Source of the DNA: Claveliimonas intestinigallinarum
Lineage (GTDB): Bacteria > Bacillota > Clostridia > Lachnospirales > Lachnospiraceae
NCBI GenBank assembly: GCA_019115145.1
Contig: DXED01000027.1
Coordinates: forward strand, 1-15,752
Reading direction: 5' to 3'
DNA length: 15,752 nucleotides
The translations under genes and the position numbers were made by a program. The notes beneath the pieces are model-generated. The model ran no database searches and had not been told where the DNA came from. It saw only the letters and a list, made by a program, of their open reading frames with translations. Within the stretch, counting starts at the first letter, position 1; each line of letters begins with the position of its first letter. Of the stretch, positions 1 to 6,854 are shown one piece after another.

Positions 1-37
1 TTTGCTGAGAGAAAAAAGAAAGGAAAGGTATAGCAGT

Positions 38-715
38 ATGGCAAGTATTTTTGACATTTTGGGTCCCGTCATGGTGGGGCCATCCAGTTCCCATACGGCA
101 GGCGCGGACCGGATCGGTCTGATCGGCAGGCAGCTTCTGGGGAGGCAGCCGCAGAAAGCCACCATCTATCTCCACGGCTCCTTTGCGGCTACCGGGGAAG
201 GGCACGGCACTGACCGGGCCATCGTGGCCGGGCTTCTGGGGATGAAGCCGGACGACATGAGAATTCCGGACAGCTTCCGGATCGCGAAGGAGGAAGGACT
301 TGACTTCACGATCCAGAAGAAGGAGATCCGTGGCGCGCATCCAAACACAGTGCAGATGATCCTTGAGGCGGACGGAGCGGACAGCCTGGACATCCAGGCC
401 TGTTCCATCGGCGGCGGCCGCATCGTGGTGAGCAAGCTGGACGGGATCGAAGTGAATTTTAACGCGGAGAGCAACACGCTGATCGTGCACAACCAGGATC
501 AGCCGGGACATGTGGCCCAGGTGGCCAACATTTTAAGCCAGAAGAACATCAATATCGCCACTATGCAGCTTTTCAGGGACAAGAGAGGCGGATATGCTGT
601 CATGGTCATTGAGACGGATCAGATTATTCCGGACAGCGCGATTTCCTGGCTGGAAAATCTGGACGGTATTATCAAGGTGACGTTCCTCAATGTGAGCGGA
701 GCAGAGGATGAATAG
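38..715 (+). CDS. sdaAB: L-serine dehydratase, iron-sulfur-dependent, beta subunit
   Basis: Small subunit of the anaerobic [4Fe-4S] L-serine dehydratase, which deaminates serine to pyruvate and ammonia in the cytoplasm with the alpha subunit encoded just downstream. The 225-residue protein shows the family motif GPSSSHTAG at residues 14-22, the HGSFAATGEGHGTD stretch at 46-59 and SIGGG at 123-127. A C-terminal ACT domain spans about 147-215 (DQPGHVAQVANIL, then NINIATMQLFRD), a fold usually tied to amino-acid binding or subunit contact. I chose the ATG at 38 because AGGAAAGG lies 9 bases before it and the family begins close to this point. An upstream in-frame TTG at 2 would only add a basic tail with no ribosome site in view. 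The promoter lies outside the window. Identity is secure. Confidence 0.95.
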   Translation: MASIFDILGPVMVGPSSSHTAGADRIGLIGRQLLGRQPQKATIYLHGSFAATGEGHGTDRAIVAGLLGMKPDDMRIPDSFRIAKEEGLDFTIQKKEIRGAHPNTVQMILEADGADSLDIQACSIGGGRIVVSKLDGIEVNFNAESNTLIVHNQDQPGHVAQVANILSQKNINIATMQLFRDKRGGYAVMVIETDQIIPDSAISWLENLDGIIKVTFLNVSGAEDE

Positions 716-730
716 GAGGGGCGCGAAGCT

Positions 731-1606
731 ATGTCATATGGATCAATAGAAGCAATCAAAGAGAGATGTAAAAAAGAGGGAATTGAGTTCTGGAAGGCAG
801 TCCAGATTGAGGACTGCAGCGAGAGAAATGTGTCTGAGGAGAGCTCCTGGAAGGAGATGACCCGCATGTGGCGGATCATGTGTGAGAACGTGGACACCTA
901 TGAGCCGGACCGGATCTCCAGGAGCGGCCTTGTGGGGAAAGAGGGCGGCCTCATGGAGGAGTATCAGAAAAAGGGAGACACCCTGTGCGGAGATTTCATG
1001 GCCAAGGTCATGACAGTGGCTCTGAAGATGGGCTGCAACAACGCCTGCATGAAGCGTATCATCGCAGCTCCCACAGCGGGGGCCTGCGGCGTTCTCCCGG
1101 CTGTGCTCATCCCCTATTTTAAGGAGCACGAGGTGCCGGAGGAGACTATGGTGGAGGCTATGTACGTGGCTGCCGGTGTGGGACAGGTCATCGCCAACCG
1201 TGCCTTCCTGGCCGGGGCGGCGGGCGGCTGTCAGGCTGAGATCGGATCCGGATCCGCGATGGCGGCGGCTGCCATCTGCCACGTGAAGGGGGCGGATGCC
1301 GAGACTATGGGACATGCAGCTGCCATGGCACTCAAGAACCTGATGGGCCTTGTGTGCGACCCGGTGGCTGGCCTTGTGGAGGTGCCCTGTGTCAAGAGAA
1401 ATGTGGGCGGCGCTGTCAATGCCCTGGCGGCGGCGGACATGGCCCTGGCGGGCATCACGAGCCGCATCCCGGTGGATCAGGTCATCGACGCCATGCGGGA
1501 AGTGGGCGACAAGATGGACGTGAGCCTTCGGGAGACCGGAGCGGGCGGCGTGGCTGCCAGCATCACGGGCGTGGAGATCGCTGAGAGGATTATACAGACG
1601 GAGTAG
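731..1606 (+). CDS. sdaAA: L-serine dehydratase, iron-sulfur-dependent, alpha subunit
   Basis: Catalytic subunit that binds the oxygen-sensitive [4Fe-4S] cluster and removes water from serine. The 291-residue protein contains AGACGVLPA (C119), GGCQAEIGSGS (C167), LVCDPVAG (C209) and VEVPC (C220). The 42- and 11-residue spacings between C167, C209 and C220 equal those I recall for the three cluster ligands of the Legionella enzyme, so these are the likely ligands here. The protein ends in QTE, so it lacks the C-terminal cysteine used by single-chain enzymes to occupy the active site. AGGAGG 15 bases after the sdaAB stop places the start, so the two genes are cotranscribed and probably translated in balance. 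The pair fits amino-acid fermentation and pyruvate supply. No regulatory site is visible between them. Confidence 0.95.
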   Translation: MSYGSIEAIKERCKKEGIEFWKAVQIEDCSERNVSEESSWKEMTRMWRIMCENVDTYEPDRISRSGLVGKEGGLMEEYQKKGDTLCGDFMAKVMTVALKMGCNNACMKRIIAAPTAGACGVLPAVLIPYFKEHEVPEETMVEAMYVAAGVGQVIANRAFLAGAAGGCQAEIGSGSAMAAAAICHVKGADAETMGHAAAMALKNLMGLVCDPVAGLVEVPCVKRNVGGAVNALAAADMALAGITSRIPVDQVIDAMREVGDKMDVSLRETGAGGVAASITGVEIAERIIQTE

Positions 1607-1621
1607 ATCCAATAAAAGTGT

Positions 1622-1669
1622 AAAAGCGGGCTGCTGTTCCGGGACATGGAACAGGCAGTCCGCTTTTTT
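1622..1669. terminator. Rho-independent terminator, probably bidirectional
   Basis: The arms AAAAGCGGGCTGCTGTTCC (1622-1640) and GGAACAGGCAGTCCGCTTTT (1648-1667) pair with one G-T wobble and one bulge around a 7-base loop. A run of six T ends at 1669. It lies 16 bases after sdaAA. On the minus strand the same stem is followed by CTTTTACACTTTT, so it can also end transcription of the convergent DUF368 gene. Confidence 0.85.
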
Positions 1670-1713
1670 GGCAGGTCTGGGTCTGAAAGAACTTCCCTTG
1701 CTGGTTTGTCCTG

Positions 1714-2559
1714 TTACTCCACCTTCACGCCGCTGTTGAACTTATCCAGGGCCAGCGCGATGACCACGCCCACTACAATGCAGATGATGTTGGCAATGGC
1801 GGAGCCGGCTGACAGGAAGCTGGAGACAGGGATGATCATGACTGTGGCCGCGATGACAATGCCCACAATGCCGTGGAAGGCGATGGAGTAGTAATTGTCA
1901 AAGAGGGCGTTGATAGCCTTGGCCAGCAGGATGACTGTCACCACGGCGCCGATGCCTCCGGGAATGAGGATGGCCATGTCAAAGTGGCCAATGCCCTCCA
2001 CAAAGGGAGTGTAGAGGCCCAGGGGCATCAGCAGGGTGGAGAAGCTCATACCGGGAGCGATGACGCTTAAGGCCAGGCAGAAGCCGCAGAACAGATACCA
2101 CCCAAAGCTGGGAGCTACCTCATAGGAGGTCATGTCCAGGCCGATGAGCAGGGCGAAGATCACGCACATGCACACCACGAGGGAGATCCAGGAGCCCTTT
2201 GTGCGCCCCTGTTCTCCTGCCTCCCGGAAGAGGGAGGGGAGCATGCCGCCGATGAGGCCGATGAAGAGGCACACGGAGGGATCCGGGTACTTGTTGAGGA
2301 AGTAGGCCAGAATGTTGGCCACGCCCAGGAAGCCGATGACACCGCCGATGAAGACGGGGATCAGCTTTGGAACATGGGTCCTGAAATTTTTAAAGGGGTG
2401 GGACAAAAGCTCCATGATGGGCTTGTAGATGCCGAAGATGACGCTCAGGACTCCTCCGGAGATGCCGGGGAGAACAGCGCCCAGGCCGATCAGGGCGCCC
2501 TGGATGATGCGGAAGACAAATTGCACAGGTGACATCTTGGTGTCTTGTTTCTTGTTCAT
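1714..2559 (-). CDS. popT: DUF368 membrane protein, PopT-type undecaprenyl-phosphate translocase family
   Basis: Polytopic membrane protein of 281 residues, almost wholly hydrophobic with about eight membrane segments. DUF368 (PopT) proteins have been reported to return undecaprenyl phosphate across the membrane for reuse in cell-wall synthesis; that role here is by family, not shown by the sequence. Two similar short motifs, GAVLPGISGG (residues 27-36) and SVIAPGMSFS (165-174), sit in the two halves, as expected for an internally duplicated transporter. The ATG at 2559 is preferred over the upstream ATG at 2646: AAAGGA lies about 12 bases before it, the family starts near here, and the longer form would add 29 polar residues lying partly in a hairpin. 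It is transcribed from its own promoter and ends toward the shared terminator after sdaAA. The family call is firm; the substrate is less so. Confidence 0.85.
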   Translation of the reverse strand: MNKKQDTKMSPVQFVFRIIQGALIGLGAVLPGISGGVLSVIFGIYKPIMELLSHPFKNFRTHVPKLIPVFIGGVIGFLGVANILAYFLNKYPDPSVCLFIGLIGGMLPSLFREAGEQGRTKGSWISLVVCMCVIFALLIGLDMTSYEVAPSFGWYLFCGFCLALSVIAPGMSFSTLLMPLGLYTPFVEGIGHFDMAILIPGGIGAVVTVILLAKAINALFDNYYSIAFHGIVGIVIAATVMIIPVSSFLSAGSAIANIICIVVGVVIALALDKFNSGVKVE

Positions 2560-2589
2560 TTGACTGTAAATCCTTTCTTGAATAGCGCA

Positions 2590-2603
2590 CCGCCTGATGG
2601 CGG
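2590..2603 (-). other. Small hairpin in the 5' leader of the DUF368 gene
   Basis: CCGCC-TGAT-GGCGG is a perfect 5-bp GC stem with a 4-base loop. It lies between the minus-strand promoter and the preferred start at 2559, about 15 bases upstream of the ribosome site. No riboswitch architecture is recognised. It could simply shape the leader. Confidence 0.35.
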
Positions 2604-2645
2604 AGCAGGTATGTGTTATTATTTCCATATTTATCAGACCATACA

Positions 2646-2674
2646 TTTATACTATTTTTTCTGCTTTTTTTCAA
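2646..2674 (-). promoter_or_regulatory. Sigma-A-type promoter for the DUF368 gene
   Basis: Read on the minus strand, TTGAAA (2674-2669) and TATAAA (2651-2646) are separated by exactly 17 bases, close to the consensus. The predicted transcript would have a leader of roughly 80 bases before the ATG at 2559. This supports the shorter start, because the ATG at 2646 falls inside the -10 box. Confidence 0.75.
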
Positions 2675-2675
2675 G

Positions 2676-2693
2676 TATAATAGCTTCAGCTAT
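2676..2693 (+). promoter_or_regulatory. Candidate -10 box with overlapping palindrome upstream of the methyltransferase gene
   Basis: A perfect TATAAT (2676-2681) lies 40 bases before the methyltransferase start. No good -35 box is found 16-18 bases upstream, so it may need an activator. The perfect inverted repeat ATAGCT-TC-AGCTAT (2680-2693) overlaps its 3' end and is placed like a repressor operator. The box also abuts the -35 element of the divergent DUF368 promoter. Confidence 0.45.
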
Positions 2694-2721
2694 CAAAGAT
2701 TGAGCAGAGGAGGAGAGCGAG

Positions 2722-3450
2722 ATGGGAAATATATACGATGACCCGTCATTTTTTCAGGCCTACAGGCAGATGGACAGGAGCCGGAAGGGGCTGGAGGGGG
2801 CCGGCGAGTGGCACCAGCTTAAAAGACTTTTTCCGGAGATAAAAGGAAAGGATGTGCTGGACCTTGGCTGCGGCTATGGGTGGCACAGCGCCTATGCGGC
2901 GGAGAAGGGGGCCGCGTCTGTGACGGCCATCGACCAGAGCAGCCGCATGATAGGAGAGGCCAGGAAGCGGAACCCGGATGAGAGGATCAGCTATCAGGTC
3001 TGCGCTCTGGAGGAGTACGAATACCCAAAGGAGGCGTTTGACCTGGTGGTGTCCAACCTGGTGCTCCACTATATTGCGGATCTGGAGAGCATATACAGGA
3101 AGGTGTACCGGACCCTGAGGAGCGGAGGAGACTTCCTGATCAATATAGAGCATCCTGCGTTTACCGGGAGCGTGAGGGAGGAGTGGATCCGGGATGGGGA
3201 GGGCCGGGCCCTGTACTGGCCGGTGGACGACTACTTCTATCCGGGGGAGAGGAGGACGGTCTTTCTCGGGGAGGAGGTGGTGAAGCAGCACCACACCCTG
3301 ACCCAGATACTGGGCGGACTGCTGGCCTGCGGGTTTGTCCTGACAGCGGTGGAGGAGGCCTGCCCGGATCCCGCTGTGCTGGAGCTGCCGGGCATGAGGG
3401 ACGAGATGCGCCGCCCTATGATGCTGCTGGTGAGGGCGCGGAAAGAGTAG
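2722..3450 (+). CDS. Class I SAM-dependent methyltransferase, substrate unknown
   Basis: Cytoplasmic 242-residue methyltransferase of the UbiE/Methyltransf_11 type. Motif I is VLDLGCGYGWHS at residues 45-56, the acidic residue that binds the SAM ribose is D71 (TAIDQSS), and later motifs follow (FDLVVSNLVLHYI near 106-118, then the LRSGGDFLINIEHP strand). The C-terminal third carries the YFYPGERRTVF and HHTLTQILGGLLACGF regions common in small-molecule methyltransferases. Nothing in the sequence identifies the acceptor. A strong GGAGGAG precedes the ATG. The gene stands alone, divergent from the DUF368 gene and upstream of the fab promoter. No U-tract terminator is visible after it, so some read-through into the fab operon is possible. 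The class is certain; the role is unknown. Confidence 0.85.
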   Translation: MGNIYDDPSFFQAYRQMDRSRKGLEGAGEWHQLKRLFPEIKGKDVLDLGCGYGWHSAYAAEKGAASVTAIDQSSRMIGEARKRNPDERISYQVCALEEYEYPKEAFDLVVSNLVLHYIADLESIYRKVYRTLRSGGDFLINIEHPAFTGSVREEWIRDGEGRALYWPVDDYFYPGERRTVFLGEEVVKQHHTLTQILGGLLACGFVLTAVEEACPDPAVLELPGMRDEMRRPMMLLVRARKE

Positions 3451-3527
3451 GCCTGCCGCAGGGCGGACAGAAGGCGAACTGGAGCAGACATGTCGAAAAA
3501 CAGAGCAGGATTGTTTGGTCAAAGCTC

Positions 3528-3556
3528 TTGACAGAAGACGAGTACTGCTATATACT
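3528..3556 (+). promoter_or_regulatory. Sigma-A promoter of the fatty-acid synthesis operon
   Basis: A perfect TTGACA (3528-3533), a 17-base spacer and TATACT (3551-3556) lie 74 bases before fabH. No other promoter this good was found between fabH and the terminator at 14538, so it probably drives the whole operon. Confidence 0.85.
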
Positions 3557-3568
3557 TTGAAAGTCAAA
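3556..3568 (+). promoter_or_regulatory. FabT-like operator over the fab promoter
   Basis: TTTGA-AAG-TCAAA is a perfect inverted repeat with a 3-base centre. It matches the TTTGA-N3-TCAAA pattern described for FabT, the MarR-type fatty-acid repressor of streptococci and lactococci. It starts on the last base of the -10 box and covers the expected start of transcription, so binding would block initiation. The MarR gene at the operon's 3' end is the obvious partner. Confidence 0.65.
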
Positions 3569-3587
3569 ATATTTCAGACTAAAAATA

Positions 3588-3601
3588 TTTGAAGCATCGA
3601 A
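3588..3601 (+). promoter_or_regulatory. Possible second, imperfect FabT-like site in the fab leader
   Basis: TTTGA-AGCA-TCGAA has one mismatch between its arms and a 4-base centre. Its centre is about 32 bp (three helical turns) downstream of the first site, on the same DNA face. The TCAAA half of the first box and this TTTGA also bound a longer AT-rich inverted repeat (3564-3574 with 3583-3592). Weak by itself. Confidence 0.3.
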
Positions 3602-3629
3602 ATAATAGAAGAAACGAGGAAGCAAAGAC

Positions 3630-4595
3630 ATGACCGGAGTGATATGTGGTACAGGCTCCAGTGTTCCTGTACATACGATGGATAACAATGATATTGCGCA
3701 GCTTGTGGAGACCAGCGACGAGTGGATACGGGAGAGGACAGGCGTGGTGAGACGCCACATCATCACTGATGAGACTACGGTGTCCATGGCGGCGGACGCG
3801 GCCAGAAAGGCTCTTGAGGACAGCGGCACAGCTCCCGAGGAGGTGGACCTGATCCTTGTGTCCACCATTTCCTCCAATGTGATCCTCCCCTGCGCCGCCT
3901 GTGAGGTGCAAAGAGAGATCGGCGCGGTGAACGCCACCTGCTATGATATGAGCGCCGCCTGCACAGGATTTGTGTTTGGCTACAGCGCGGCCCTGGCCTA
4001 CCTGGCGTCCGGCATGTACAAGACTATCCTTGTCATAGGGAGTGAGAGTCTGTCCAACCTGACAAACTGGAAGGACAGAGGAACCTGCATCCTCTTCGGC
4101 GACGGGGCCGGAGCCGCAGTGGTGAAGGCCGGAGAAGGGACATTCTACTATCCGGTGACTCACTCTGCGGGGAGCAAGGGCGAGGCCCTCACCTGTACAA
4201 GCCGCTATAATAAAAACTGGGAGAGCATCCCCGAGGAGGAGACGCTCATGCAGATGGACGGCCGGGGCGTGTTCAAGTTCGCCGTGAAGAAGGTGCCGGA
4301 GGTTATAGATGAGGTGCTTGAGAAAAACGGGCTCACAAAGCAGGATGTCGACCTGTATGTGCTCCACCAGGCCAACAAGAGGATCGTGGAGTCGGTGGCA
4401 AAGAGGATGGAGGAGCCCATAGAGAAGTTCCCCATGAACCTGCAGGAGTACGGCAACACCTCCTCCGCCAGCATCCCCATCCTGCTGGATGAGCTGAACC
4501 GGGAGGGACGGCTGAAGGCGGGACAGAGGATCGTGATCGCCGGATTTGGAGCCGGCCTCTCCTGGGGCGCGGCAGTCATGGACTGGAATAAATAA
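3630..4595 (+). CDS. fabH: Beta-ketoacyl-ACP synthase III
   Basis: Starts type II fatty-acid synthesis by condensing an acyl-CoA primer (acetyl-CoA or a branched one) with malonyl-ACP. The 321-residue thiolase-fold protein has the Cys-His-Asn triad: C111 in SAACTGF, H246 in LHQANKR and N276 in YGNTSSAS. Length is normal for FabH. GAGGAAG precedes the ATG, and it is the first gene after the regulated promoter, as expected for the step that commits acyl-CoA to the pathway. The sequence does not show which primer it prefers. A gap of 78 bases with a stem-loop separates it from acpP. Confidence 0.96.
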   Translation: MTGVICGTGSSVPVHTMDNNDIAQLVETSDEWIRERTGVVRRHIITDETTVSMAADAARKALEDSGTAPEEVDLILVSTISSNVILPCAACEVQREIGAVNATCYDMSAACTGFVFGYSAALAYLASGMYKTILVIGSESLSNLTNWKDRGTCILFGDGAGAAVVKAGEGTFYYPVTHSAGSKGEALTCTSRYNKNWESIPEEETLMQMDGRGVFKFAVKKVPEVIDEVLEKNGLTKQDVDLYVLHQANKRIVESVAKRMEEPIEKFPMNLQEYGNTSSASIPILLDELNREGRLKAGQRIVIAGFGAGLSWGAAVMDWNK

Positions 4596-4603
4596 GTGTG
4601 CAG

Positions 4604-4621
4604 CGCTGCCCGGAGGCGGCG
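4604..4621 (+). other. Intercistronic stem-loop between fabH and acpP
   Basis: CGCTGCC-CGGA-GGCGGCG forms a 7-bp GC-rich stem with one G-U pair and a tetraloop in the mRNA. It has no U tract, so it is not a normal terminator. The following 50 bases are A-rich and unstructured and end in AAAAGGAG before acpP. A role in mRNA processing or in boosting ACP output is an inference. Confidence 0.45.
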
Positions 4622-4673
4622 ATGGCATAGATAAAATCAAAATGAAAAGGTAAAAGAAAAGGAGAACAAGACA

Positions 4674-4898
4674 ATGCTGGAAAAGATCAAAGAAATGGTA
4701 GCAGATTCATTAGGAGTGGACGCAGAGACAATCACAGAGGAGACTTCCTTTAAAGAGGACCTTGGAGCGGACTCTCTGGACCTGTTTGAGCTTGTTATGG
4801 CTCTGGAGGAAGAGTACGACGTGGAGATCCCCACAGAGGATCTGGAGCAGATCGCTACAGTCGGCGATGTAATCTCTTACATTGAGTCCCACAAATAG
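4674..4898 (+). CDS. acpP: Acyl carrier protein
   Basis: Small acidic four-helix carrier of 74 residues that holds the growing acyl chain on a phosphopantetheine arm. The attachment serine is S34 in the canonical GADSLDLFEL. Helix II, which docks with partner enzymes, follows with many Glu and Asp residues. A strong AAAAGGAG precedes the ATG, consistent with the high abundance of ACP. The holo-ACP synthase needed to activate it is not in this window. Its position between fabH and fabK is the usual one in FabK-type Firmicutes operons. Confidence 0.97.
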   Translation: MLEKIKEMVADSLGVDAETITEETSFKEDLGADSLDLFELVMALEEEYDVEIPTEDLEQIATVGDVISYIESHK

Positions 4899-4940
4899 AG
4901 AGAAATAAGCGAAATAAAAAAGAAAAAAGAGGTTGTCAAT

Positions 4941-5879
4941 ATGAAAACAGAAGTAACGGAATTACTGGGAATTGAATATCCGATTATCCAGGGCGGTATG
5001 GCCTGGGTCGCTGAATATCACTTGGCAGCCGGCGTATCAAATGCCGGTGGGCTTGGGCTGATAGGAGCAGCAAGCGCTCCGGCAGACTGGGTGCGCGAAC
5101 AGATCAGAGAAGCAAAGAAACTGACAGACAAGCCTTTCGGCGTCAATATCATGCTTATGAGTCCCCACGCGGACGACGTCGCTAAGGTCATCGTGGAGGA
5201 AGGCGTGAAGGTGGTCACCACCGGAGCCGGAAGCCCGGAAAAATACATGAAGATGTGGAAGGAAGCCGGTGTGAAGGTTATCCCGGTGGTCGCTTCCGTG
5301 GCTCTCGCAAAGCGCATGGAGCGCTGCGGCGCTGACGCGGTCGTGGCCGAGGGAACAGAGGCCGGCGGACACATCGGTGAGAACACCACTATGGTGCTTG
5401 TTCCCCAGGTGGTGGACGCGGTGAATATTCCCGTCATCGCCGCAGGCGGCATCGCTGACGGAAGAGGCATTGCCGCGGCGTTCATGCTGGGAGCACGGGG
5501 CGTGCAGCTGGGCACACACTTTGTTGTCACAGACGAGTCCCAGGTACATGAGAATTACAAGGAGCGCATCATCAAGGCAAAGGATATCGACTCCCGCGTC
5601 ACAGGCCGCACTACAGGACATCCGGTGCGCGCTCTTAGGAACGACATGACAAAGAAATATCTGGAGCTGGAGAACAAGGGCGCAAGCTTTGAGGAGCTGG
5701 AGCTCCTGACGCTGGGCGGACTTCGCAAGGCCGTTGTGGAGGGCGATGTGAAGAACGGAAGCGTTATGGCAGGACAGATCGCCGGCATGGTGAAGGAGAG
5801 AATGTCCTGCAAACAGCTCATCGACAAGCTGGTGAGCGAGACAGATGCACTGATCAAAGGAGCGGGCTTTTATGAGTAA
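4941..5879 (+). CDS. fabK: Enoyl-ACP reductase II, FMN-dependent
   Basis: Reduces trans-2-enoyl-ACP to acyl-ACP, the last step of each elongation cycle, using FMN and NAD(P)H. The 312-residue TIM barrel has IIQGGMAWVAE (15-25), VTTGAGSPE (92-100), the AEGTEAGGHIG signature with H144, and the AAGGIADGRG phosphate-binding loop. H144 has the same number as the catalytic histidine of the Streptococcus pneumoniae enzyme. FabK enzymes are unrelated to FabI and are not inhibited by triclosan. No fabI is present here. The stop overlaps the start of fabD by 8 bases, so the two are translationally coupled. Confidence 0.96.
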   Translation: MKTEVTELLGIEYPIIQGGMAWVAEYHLAAGVSNAGGLGLIGAASAPADWVREQIREAKKLTDKPFGVNIMLMSPHADDVAKVIVEEGVKVVTTGAGSPEKYMKMWKEAGVKVIPVVASVALAKRMERCGADAVVAEGTEAGGHIGENTTMVLVPQVVDAVNIPVIAAGGIADGRGIAAAFMLGARGVQLGTHFVVTDESQVHENYKERIIKAKDIDSRVTGRTTGHPVRALRNDMTKKYLELENKGASFEELELLTLGGLRKAVVEGDVKNGSVMAGQIAGMVKERMSCKQLIDKLVSETDALIKGAGFYE

Positions 5880-6804
5880 GATAGCATTTATTTATCCGGG
5901 ACAGGGCGCGCAGAAATGCGGCATGGGCCAGGATTTCTACGAGAACAGCGCTTCGGCAAAGGCTGTGTATGACATGGCCGCGGAGGTGCTGAAGGATAAC
6001 ATGGACATTGACATGAAGGATTTGTGCTTTCATGAAAACGATAAATTGGACCTGACAGAGTACACGCAGGCAGCCCTTGTGACTACCTGCCTGGCTATGA
6101 CAAAGGTCGTGGAGGAGGCCGGCATCCATCCGGATGTGACAGCGGGCTTAAGCCTTGGCGAGTACTGCGCCATCGCGGCGGCCGGCGGTATGAAGGATGA
6201 GGACGCCATCCGCCTTGTGAGAAAGAGAGGCCTCCTCATGCAGAACACAGTTCCTGCAGGGGAGGGGGCCATGTGTGCCATCATGGGCATGACAGGTGAA
6301 GAGATTGAGAAGGTGACAGATACCATGGAGGGCGTATCCATTGCCAACTACAACTGTCCGGGGCAGATTGTCATCACCGGAGAGACAAAGGCGGTGGAGG
6401 CTGCGGCAGAGAAGCTGAAGGAAGCCGGAGCGAAAAGGACTGTCATGCTGAACGTCAGCGGTCCCTTCCACTCACCCATGCTTGAGAAGGCAGGCGAAGA
6501 GCTGGCAGAGGTGCTGCAGGGCGTAGAGCTGTCTCCCCTGAAGGTGCCCTACGTGACAAACGTGACGGCCCAGGAGGTGACGGACATCAGCCAGACAAAA
6601 GAGCTGCTGGCCCGCCAGGTCAGCTCCTCCGTGCGCTGGCAGCAGAGCATGGAGAACCTGATCGCGGCAGGGGTGGATACCTTTGTGGAGATCGGTCCGG
6701 GCAGGACTCTGGCCGGATTTATGAGAAAGATCAGCCGGGATGTGACCGTCTACAATGTGGGCACATGGGCTGACGTGGAGAAAGTGGCAGAGAGCCTGAA
6801 GTAA
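5872..6804 (+). CDS. fabD: Malonyl-CoA:ACP transacylase
   Basis: Transfers malonyl from CoA to ACP, producing the extender unit for FabH and FabF. The 310-residue protein has PGQGAQ (oxyanion-hole Q11), the nucleophile S94 in GLSLGEY, R119 in RKRGLLMQ that binds the malonyl carboxylate, and H200 in GPFHSPM. The ATG lies inside the end of fabK, with AAAGG ahead of it, so translation is coupled. Length is usual for the family. The catalytic set is complete. Confidence 0.96.
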   Translation: MSKIAFIYPGQGAQKCGMGQDFYENSASAKAVYDMAAEVLKDNMDIDMKDLCFHENDKLDLTEYTQAALVTTCLAMTKVVEEAGIHPDVTAGLSLGEYCAIAAAGGMKDEDAIRLVRKRGLLMQNTVPAGEGAMCAIMGMTGEEIEKVTDTMEGVSIANYNCPGQIVITGETKAVEAAAEKLKEAGAKRTVMLNVSGPFHSPMLEKAGEELAEVLQGVELSPLKVPYVTNVTAQEVTDISQTKELLARQVSSSVRWQQSMENLIAAGVDTFVEIGPGRTLAGFMRKISRDVTVYNVGTWADVEKVAESLK

Positions 6805-6818
6805 AGTTGAAGAGCAAG

Positions 6819-6854
6819 AAGGAGGCAGGGGCGTGATCCGCCCTGTACGAGAAA
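6819..6854 (+). promoter_or_regulatory. Displaced, hairpin-containing ribosome site for fabG
   Basis: The only strong ribosome site, AAGGAGG (6819-6825), lies 29 bases before the fabG ATG, much too far for normal use. Between them GGGGCG-TGATC-CGCCCT (6828-6844) can fold into a 6-bp stem. With the stem folded, the effective spacing drops to about 12 bases. An in-frame TGA at 6834-6836 rules out an earlier fabG start other than a CTG at 6843. Confidence 0.5.

Noticed and set aside
743..1612. Long minus-strand open frame opposite sdaAA (289 residues).
   Set aside because: It is the mirror of a well-supported gene in GC-rich DNA. Its translation is rich in His, Arg and Leu without any domain and it has no promoter.
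3451..3475. Inverted repeat CCTG-CCG-CAGG after the methyltransferase gene as a terminator.
   Set aside because: The stem is only four base pairs and no T run follows.
3579..4640. 353-residue minus-strand frame opposite fabH.
   Set aside because: fabH has all catalytic residues in the other strand. The antisense frame would cover the fab promoter and shows no recognisable domain.
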